Origin: CBDTYW01 sp965364735
GTDB taxonomy: Bacteria; Actinomycetota; Nitriliruptoria; Nitriliruptorales; Nitriliruptoraceae
Assembly (NCBI GenBank): GCA_965364735.1
Contig: CBDTYW010000129.1
Location: 1-10,358 of the forward strand
Reading direction: 5' to 3'
Length of the DNA stretch: 10,358 nucleotides
Shown: positions 6,861-10,358 of the stretch, in pieces
Layout: the number at the start of each line of letters is the position of its first letter
Position numbering within the stretch: position 1 is the first letter of the stretch
The notes under the pieces: generated by a model
What the model was told of the DNA's origin: nothing
Seen by the model: only the letters and a program-made list of their open reading frames with translations
The model's database searches: none
Translations under genes and position numbers: made by a program

Positions 6861-7286
6861 ATGAACGTCATCATCCGCGGGATCATGGCCGCCGCTCTCG
6901 GCGTCTACGCATCGCTCCACGTCCAGCAGGCCTTCGCTGACCAGACTGGGTCGCCGGGCTGGCTCACCGCCGCGTTCGTCGTGACAGCGATCGCAGCGAT
7001 TGCCCTGGCCGTCGCGCTGATCGCCGTGCCCGAACGTCTCGCCGACAAGGTCATCGCCGCCGGGGCTGCCCTCGCCGGAGGATCCCTCGTCGCGCTGGTG
7101 CTGAGCTACACCGTCGGGTTCCTCGGAGTCACCCAGGCGGAGGTTCGCATCGAGACCGCGATCGTGTTCGTCGCGGAGCTGCTCGCGCTCGGGATCGCTG
7201 CCCTCGACTGGCGCTTCCGCGGGACCGACGCCTACGACGAGGTCACGTCCTCGTCGACCCGCTCCACCAACGCCCTCGGCGTCTGA
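6861..7286 (+). CDS. Small four-helix membrane protein of unknown function
   Basis: The 141-aa protein starts at ATG 6861, chosen because AGAGGA (6848-6853) lies 7 nt upstream. An in-frame GTG at 6804 would add 19 polar residues with no ribosome-binding site. Hydrophobic stretches are at about 5-25, 34-56, 64-90 and 98-116, followed by a polar, Ser/Thr-rich tail (117-141). There are no cysteines. The first helix is moderately hydrophobic and ends in QQAFADQ, so an N-terminal signal-anchor or signal peptide cleaved after AFA is an alternative reading. I do not recognise the family. Its position between the pilus cluster and tadA gives no strong functional hint: it is 136 bases from the former and 36 from the latter, in the same orientation. 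Confidence 0.72.
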   Translation: MNVIIRGIMAAALGVYASLHVQQAFADQTGSPGWLTAAFVVTAIAAIALAVALIAVPERLADKVIAAGAALAGGSLVALVLSYTVGFLGVTQAEVRIETAIVFVAELLALGIAALDWRFRGTDAYDEVTSSSTRSTNALGV

Positions 7287-7310
7287 CCCCGGGTCCGTCG
7301 CCGGGCGTGG

Positions 7311-7316
7311 CACGCT
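7311..7316 (+). promoter_or_regulatory. Possible leaderless -10 box of tadA
   Basis: CACGCT (7311-7316), similar to the loose TANNNT of high-GC bacteria, ends 6 nt before the tadA ATG. There is no Shine-Dalgarno before this ATG. The spacing fits a leaderless transcript starting at or next to the ATG, common in Actinobacteria. The box matches poorly at its first base. Confidence 0.3.
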
Positions 7317-7322
7317 GGGGTC

Positions 7323-7790
7323 ATGACCGATCCCCACGCGCCCGACCACGACCGCTTCATGCGGCTCGCGATCGATGCTGCGCGTGCTGCGACGGAGCAT
7401 GATGACGTCCCGGTCGGGGCGGTGGTCGTGCGCGGCGGCGAGGTCATCGCCACCGCCGCCAACCGGCGCGAGATCGACCAGGACCCGACCGCACATGCCG
7501 AGATCCTCGCCCTGCGCGACGCCGCGAAGGCGCTCGGATCCTGGCGCCTCGAGGCCTGCACGCTGTACGTGACGCTCGAGCCCTGCGCGATGTGCGCGGG
7601 CTCGCTGGTCCTCGCGCGGCTGCCGCTGCTGGTCTACGGCGCCGGCGACCCGAAGGCGGGCGCGGTGGATCACCTCTACGACATCCCGCGCGACCCCCGG
7701 CTCAACCACCGGGTCGAAGTCGTCACCGGGGTGCTCGATCAGGAGTGCGGTGACCTGCTCCGTGACTTCTTCCGCGCACGTCGTCGCTGA
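7323..7790 (+). CDS. tadA: tRNA-specific adenosine deaminase (A34 to inosine)
   Basis: This 155-aa zinc deaminase converts adenosine 34 of tRNA-Arg(ACG) to inosine, allowing one tRNA to read CGU, CGC and CGA. The zinc site and proton shuttle are visible: HAE at 58-60 (His ligand, catalytic Glu60) and PCAMC at 87-91 (Cys88 and Cys91 ligands). Other family signatures are DVPVGAVVV (28-36), TLYVTLEPCAMCAGSLV (80-96), and the C-terminal GDPKAGAVDHLYD (108-120) and RVEVVTGVLDQECGDLLRDF (130-149) that separate TadA from cytidine deaminases. Length is typical. The start ATG has no clear ribosome-binding site, so the mRNA may be leaderless. This tadA is unrelated to the pilus ATPase that shares the name. 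Its neighbours (tRNA-Ser, SRP RNA, dnaX) match a common actinobacterial order. Confidence 0.95.
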   Translation: MTDPHAPDHDRFMRLAIDAARAATEHDDVPVGAVVVRGGEVIATAANRREIDQDPTAHAEILALRDAAKALGSWRLEACTLYVTLEPCAMCAGSLVLARLPLLVYGAGDPKAGAVDHLYDIPRDPRLNHRVEVVTGVLDQECGDLLRDFFRARRR

Positions 7791-7820
7791 CCCCGAGTAC
7801 CCACGCCCACGCAACGACGA

Positions 7821-7848
7821 CGACCCCGTCGCGGTGGCAACGGGGTCG
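7821..7848 (-). terminator. Hairpin terminator of tRNA-Ser(CGA)
   Basis: A perfect 9-bp stem, CGACCCCGT (7821-7829) and ACGGGGTCG (7840-7848), with a 10-nt loop begins 4 nt past the encoded CCA of the minus-strand tRNA. Read on the minus strand it is followed by a CGTCGTCGTT stretch, only moderately T-rich. It may also end tadA transcripts, which converge on it. Confidence 0.6.
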
Positions 7849-7852
7849 AACG

Positions 7853-7944
7853 TGGCGGAGGGTGAGGGATTTGAACCCTCGAGACCCTTGCGGGCCTACC
7901 CGCTTTCGAGGCGGGCGCACTCGGCCGGACTATGCGAACCCTCC
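7853..7944 (-). tRNA. tRNA-Ser(CGA)
   Basis: On the minus strand the 92-nt gene folds as a class II tRNA. The acceptor is GGAGGGT paired with ACCCTCC, with discriminator G and an encoded CCA (7853-7855). The anticodon arm is CCCGC-CTCGAAA-GCGGG, giving anticodon CGA, which reads UCG. The long variable arm GGCCC-GCAA-GGGTC and the discriminator G are serine identity elements. The T arm is GAGGG-TTCAAAT-CCCTC. It converges with tadA and is divergent from the second tRNA-Ser downstream. It is followed closely by a hairpin terminator. Confidence 0.95.
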
Positions 7945-7955
7945 GGGGTTGCATC

Positions 7956-7973
7956 CTCACGTCAGCGCGTGAG
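7956..7973. repeat. Short inverted repeat upstream of tRNA-Ser(CGA)
   Basis: CTCACG (7956-7961) and CGTGAG (7968-7973) form a perfect 6-bp stem with loop TCAGCG. It lies between the end of the 58-aa ORF and the tRNA 5' end. It could be a weak terminator for the small ORF, or a promoter-linked dyad; no T-run follows. Confidence 0.25.
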
Positions 7974-8035
7974 TCGAGCGGTCGGCAGCGTACGCATGTG
8001 CGTGCCGCGGCGGCAACCGGACGGGCGGCGACGCC

Positions 8036-8212
8036 TCACGCGGTTCGGCGCGAGTCCAGGTCGATCACTGGCGCGAGACGCTCTTCGGCGCTCGGCATCT
8101 GGAACAGCTCGGCGAGAGCGGGCGTGAGCTGCACCGGAAGATCCAGATCGCGCAGGAACTCGGCGACGCGCGGCTTGCCGAACACGCGGAGCGTGCGATC
8201 ATCGTTCGTCAT
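8036..8212 (-). CDS. 58-aa hypothetical protein between two tRNA-Ser genes
   Basis: The frame is open upstream to 8374, but I choose the ATG ending at 8212 because GGAAGGAA sits about 6 nt before it on the minus strand. The resulting 58-aa protein begins MTNDDRTLRVFGKPRVAEFL and is soluble, with mixed acidic and basic residues and no cysteine or signal peptide. Codon third positions are mostly G or C (for example CGC, CTG, GCC, GAG), as in real genes of this genome, whereas upstream of the ATG the bias fades. A -10-like TACAGT lies 24 nt before the start. The segment RVAEFLRDLDLPVQLTPALAEL suggests helices. No family is recognised. It could be a small regulatory or housekeeping-linked protein; no function is assigned. 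Confidence 0.6.
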   Translation of the reverse strand: MTNDDRTLRVFGKPRVAEFLRDLDLPVQLTPALAELFQMPSAEERLAPVIDLDSRRTA

Positions 8213-8235
8213 GGCAGGTTCCTTCCCCGATGGCC

Positions 8236-8241
8236 ACTGTA
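8236..8241 (-). promoter_or_regulatory. -10-like box for the 58-aa gene
   Basis: Read on the minus strand this is TACAGT, matching TANNNT with 4 of 6 bases of TATAAT. It would start a transcript near 8229, leaving a leader of about 17 nt that contains the GGAAGGAA ribosome-binding site. The base run 17 bp upstream (TGGCCT) is a poor -35. Confidence 0.35.
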
Positions 8242-8542
8242 TGACCACCATGCCCAGAAGGCCATGACCTTCCGTCGCCGTCCGCCTACTCCGTGCTGCC
8301 CTGCGCGAAACACCTGCGGAGGGTGTCCGCTTTGGCCAGAAAGGGATGCGCCGTTCGGGTGGTTGATTCAACATGTTTCCAACCGAGTGTGGTCGGAAGT
8401 GTTCGCTTCGTCACGTTGCGTGAGTTCCGGGCATGTGCGCGGTGTGTCCCGTCGCTGTTCGCTGGGTGTCGTCTCGGTCCCTCTGGGTGACCGTCTCGAC
8501 GCCCGGACGAGGGCGGAGTCCACCCCACCCCGGCTGGCCCGC
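8242..8542. other. Gene-free spacer between the 58-aa gene and tRNA-Ser(GGA)
   Basis: About 300 bases with no credible gene. Open frames on both strands have third-position composition unlike the genome's genes and run into the tRNA or its promoter. Composition is slightly less GC-rich and T is more frequent than in the flanking genes. A weak inverted repeat GAAGG/CCTTC lies at about 8257-8272. Nothing else is recognised. Confidence 0.55.
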
Positions 8543-8548
8543 TACGAT
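8543..8548 (+). promoter_or_regulatory. -10 box of tRNA-Ser(GGA)
   Basis: TACGAT (8543-8548) matches TANNNT and lies 15 nt before the mature tRNA 5' end, giving a short 5' leader for RNase P to remove. The best -35 candidate with 18-bp spacing is TCCACC (8519-8524), only 3 of 6 matches. Confidence 0.45.
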
Positions 8549-8563
8549 CCCGACCGCAATCCG

Positions 8564-8655
8564 GGAGGGTTCGCATAGTCTGGCCGAGTGCGCACGCTTG
8601 GAAAGCGTGTAGGCCTTCACAGGTCTCAAGGGTTCAAATCCCTTACCCTCCGCCA
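8564..8655 (+). tRNA. tRNA-Ser(GGA)
   Basis: The 92-nt class II tRNA has acceptor GGAGGGT paired with ACCCTCC, discriminator G (8652) and encoded CCA (8653-8655). The anticodon arm CACGC-TTGGAAA-GCGTG gives anticodon GGA, reading UCC and UCU. The variable arm is GGCCT-TCAC-AGGTC and the T arm AAGGG-TTCAAAT-CCCTT. Acceptor and D regions are nearly identical to tRNA-Ser(CGA) on the opposite strand, while the anticodon, variable and T stems differ by paired changes, as expected for functional paralogues sharing one seryl-tRNA synthetase. A strong terminator follows. Confidence 0.95.
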
Positions 8656-8656
8656 C

Positions 8657-8690
8657 CGGCGCCGAGCTCAGCTCGGCGCCGTTCTGCGTT
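8657..8690 (+). terminator. Strong intrinsic terminator after tRNA-Ser(GGA)
   Basis: A perfect 11-bp stem, CGGCGCCGAGC (8657-8667) and GCTCGGCGCCG (8671-8681), with loop TCA is followed by TTCTGCGTT. It starts 2 nt after the tRNA CCA. The T-tract is short, as usual in high-GC genomes. Confidence 0.8.
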
Positions 8691-8806
8691 CATCTGGGGA
8701 ACGGCTGCGCGTCGTCGACTCGCCCAGGCGCCGTCACCCGAGCGGACCCGGTCGCGGGGGACCGGCCCCGTGTCACAGGCTCCGTGCATGCTGGGCATCA
8801 GTTCGG

Positions 8807-8835
8807 TTGGCAAGGCTCACGGTGGGCCGTAGGCT
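8807..8835 (+). promoter_or_regulatory. Sigma-70-type promoter of the SRP RNA
   Basis: TTGGCA (8807-8812; 5 of 6 matches to TTGACA) and TAGGCT (8830-8835; TANNNT) are separated by exactly 17 bp. Transcription would start near 8842. This is the best housekeeping promoter in the window and suits an abundant stable RNA. The predicted start coincides with the outer end of the extended SRP helix. Confidence 0.65.
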
Positions 8836-8865
8836 GACCGGACGACGTGGTGGTCGCGACCTCTC

Positions 8866-8977
8866 AAGGGGTTCGGGGATCTCCCGGTGGCGTTCTCCGG
8901 TGAACCGGGTCAGGGCCGGAAGGCAGCAGCCCTCAGCCGTTCTTGAGCGGGTGCCGGATCGGGTCCCCGAATCCCTT
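8866..8977 (+). ncRNA. ffs: Signal recognition particle RNA (4.5S-type)
   Basis: The RNA scaffold of the SRP binds Ffh and delivers nascent membrane and secreted proteins to the translocon. The conserved core is GGGTCAGGGCCGGAAGGC (8917-8934) followed by AGCAGCC, with the GGAA tetraloop and the asymmetric loop bound by the Ffh M domain. The U-A pair of the common GUCC-GGAA-GGA form is a G-C pair here, so the helix is kept. The basal stem pairs 8866-8879 with 8964-8977 with one G-U. Further pairing outside these limits (8850-8857 with 8989-8996, CCTC with GAGG, and 8843-8846 with 8997-9000) suggests the primary transcript runs about 8842-9001. No Alu-domain signature is recognised, so this is the small class. 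It lies directly upstream of dnaX. Confidence 0.9.
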
Positions 8978-9071
8978 CGGAGGCCGCGGCGACCACGTCG
9001 AACGTCGTTTCTCGGGGACGTGCGGGTCACGCCCCGGGTCTGTGCTCGCGCAGGGCAGCCTTGGAGGGCTC

Positions 9072-10358
9072 GTGGCCTACGTCTCGCTGTACCGCAAGTA
9101 CCGGCCCCAGACGTTCAGTGACGTCGTCGGTCAGCGGCACGTCATCGACACGTTGCGCAACGCCATCACCAACGACCGCCTGCATCACGCGTACCTGTTC
9201 GCAGGTCCACGGGGGACCGGCAAGACGACCATCGCCCGCATCCTCGCGATGGCCGTCAACGCGACCGGCGGTCCCACGCCGGACCCGGACCCGGACGACC
9301 CGGTCTCGATCGCCGTGCGTGAGTCCACCGCCATGGACGTCGTCGAGCTCGACATGGCCTCACACGGTGGCGTCGACGACGCCCGCGAGCTGCGCGAGCG
9401 CGCCCGGTTCGCCCCGGCCCAGTTCCGCAAGAAGGTCTACATCCTCGACGAGGTCCACATGGCCTCGCCGGCGGCGTTCAACGCGCTGCTGAAGCTCATC
9501 GAGGAGCCGCCCGGCCACGTGATGTTCGCCATGGCCACGACGGACCCGCAGAAGGTCATCCCGACGATCCTGAGCCGCGTCCAGCGGTTCGACCTCCGTC
9601 GGGTCGCTGGCCCGGAGGTCGGCGCGCACATCGAGCGGATCGCCACGCTCGAGGGCTACACGATGGACGCGGCGGCCATCGCCGCGGTCACCCGAGCCGG
9701 CGACGGCTCGGTCCGCGACACTCTCTCGATCCTCGAGCAGGTGCTCGCCTTCGCCGGGACCGACGTCTCCGGCGAGGCGGTCGCGAACGCGCTGGGTCTG
9801 ACCCCCGTCGAGCGCTGCTTCGAGGTCATCGACGCCATCGCCGCGACGGACCTGCCGGGCGTGTTCACCCTCATCCAGCGCCTCCTCGACGACGGCCACT
9901 CGCTGCGTCGCTTCACGCTGGACCTCGTCCGCCACGTCCGCGACCTCCTGGTCCTGCAGGTCGCCGCGGACCGCCCGGACCTCGTCGACGGCTCGGACGA
10001 GCATCGCGCGCGGCTCGCCGCCCAGGCAGCGAAGCTCCCGCGAGAGACGTTGCTGCGCGCCATGGACCTCCTCGCGTTGACGATGACCGAGCAACGCGAG
10101 TCCTCACCACGCCTGCCGCTCGAGCTCACCCTGGCCAAGCTCGCCAACCCGCTCATGATCGGCGACACCTCCGCGCTCGCGGACCGGATCGCGCGCCTCG
10201 AGCGTGGTGGCGGCGTCGCACTCGGCACGTCGGCTGCTCCGACGATCGCGCCGGTGGCTGCACCTGATCCCGCCCCGGCGGTCTCCGCACCGACCCCGGC
10301 CCCCACCGCGCCGGAACCGGCCACACCCGACCCCGACCCGAGCCCCGTTGCCCCCGCC
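9072..10358 (+). CDS. dnaX: DNA polymerase III gamma/tau subunit, 3' truncated by window end
   Basis: DnaX is the AAA+ clamp-loader ATPase that loads the beta clamp and links polymerases in the replisome. The frame opens at GTG 9072, preceded by GGAGGG (9063-9068, short spacing), and stays open to the window edge (429 codons). Motifs: SLYRKYRPQTFSDVVGQ (5-21); Walker A GPRGTGKT (45-52); Walker B VYILDEVH (122-129); sensor 1 ATT (155-157); SRC-type arginine finger R169 in ILSRVQ; sensor 2 GSVRD with R215. Domain III lies at about 235-375, then a Pro/Ala-rich linker begins at about 386. The unusual feature is the zinc module: the four cysteines expected after Walker A are Ala64, Asp73, Asp76 and Ser79, with unchanged spacing. 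The only cysteine is C249. The tau C-terminus and any frameshift site lie beyond the window. Confidence 0.95.
   Translation, partial: MAYVSLYRKYRPQTFSDVVGQRHVIDTLRNAITNDRLHHAYLFAGPRGTGKTTIARILAMAVNATGGPTPDPDPDDPVSIAVRESTAMDVVELDMASHGGVDDARELRERARFAPAQFRKKVYILDEVHMASPAAFNALLKLIEEPPGHVMFAMATTDPQKVIPTILSRVQRFDLRRVAGPEVGAHIERIATLEGYTMDAAAIAAVTRAGDGSVRDTLSILEQVLAFAGTDVSGEAVANALGLTPVERCFEVIDAIAATDLPGVFTLIQRLLDDGHSLRRFTLDLVRHVRDLLVLQVAADRPDLVDGSDEHRARLAAQAAKLPRETLLRAMDLLALTMTEQRESSPRLPLELTLAKLANPLMIGDTSALADRIARLERGGGVALGTSAAPTIAPVAAPDPAPAVSAPTPAPTAPEPATPDPDPSPVAPA

Noticed and set aside
8264..8578. A 104-codon plus-strand frame with several cysteines near its N-terminus.
   Set aside because: Its third-position bias does not match the genome and it runs through the tRNA-Ser(GGA) promoter into the tRNA.
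8760..8850. Possible Alu domain of a large-type SRP RNA upstream of the core.
   Set aside because: No conserved UGUNR motif or paired-loop arrangement is visible, and a good promoter lies inside this stretch.
8588..9121. A 177-codon plus-strand frame covering tRNA-Ser, the SRP RNA and the dnaX start.
   Set aside because: It overlaps two RNA genes, a terminator and dnaX; it is a chance open frame.
1..10358. CRISPR array, insertion sequence, integrase or defence system, including tRNA-Ser attachment-site insertion.
   Set aside because: There are no spaced direct repeats and no transposase or integrase motifs, and both tRNA genes are intact without a duplicated 3' end nearby.

Overview
This window comes from a high-GC Gram-positive genome, almost certainly an actinobacterium. 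Codon third positions are strongly G/C. Most genes overlap by 4 bases (ATGA or GTGA). The order tRNA-adenosine deaminase, tRNA-Ser, SRP RNA, dnaX is one I associate with Actinobacteria. I cannot place it to genus; a deep-branching class is possible but unproven.

Positions 74-6724, plus strand, hold a Tad/Flp (type IVc) pilus locus. The first five genes are tightly overlapped: a CpaB/RcpC-like SAF protein, a CpaE/TadZ-like localisation ATPase with a degenerate P-loop, the CpaF motor ATPase, and the membrane platform proteins TadB and TadC. A 97-base gap with a promoter-like region and a clear dyad separates them from a second cluster: a Flp-type major pilin and three small single-TM proteins (two TadE-like, one TadG-like). 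No secretin or prepilin peptidase is seen, so the peptidase must lie elsewhere if the pilus is functional. Lack of a secretin fits a single-membrane cell. CpaF powers assembly through TadB/TadC, TadZ should position the machine, and the small proteins form the fibre and its minor components.

Positions 6861-7286 encode a four-helix membrane protein I do not recognise. From 7323 to the end the content is housekeeping: tadA (wobble A-to-I deaminase), tRNA-Ser(CGA) on the minus strand, a 58-aa minus-strand ORF, a gene-free stretch, tRNA-Ser(GGA) on the plus strand with a strong terminator, the SRP RNA with a good promoter, and the 5' 429 codons of dnaX, which runs off the window.

The points most worth checking are: DnaX has lost all four zinc-ligand cysteines without any length change; the TadZ-like protein lacks both P-loop lysines and the Walker B aspartate; the SRP RNA helix appears to extend out to its predicted transcription start; and a 7-bp dyad sits inside the likely pilin promoter. 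I see no CRISPR array, insertion sequence, phage gene or clearly new defence system.
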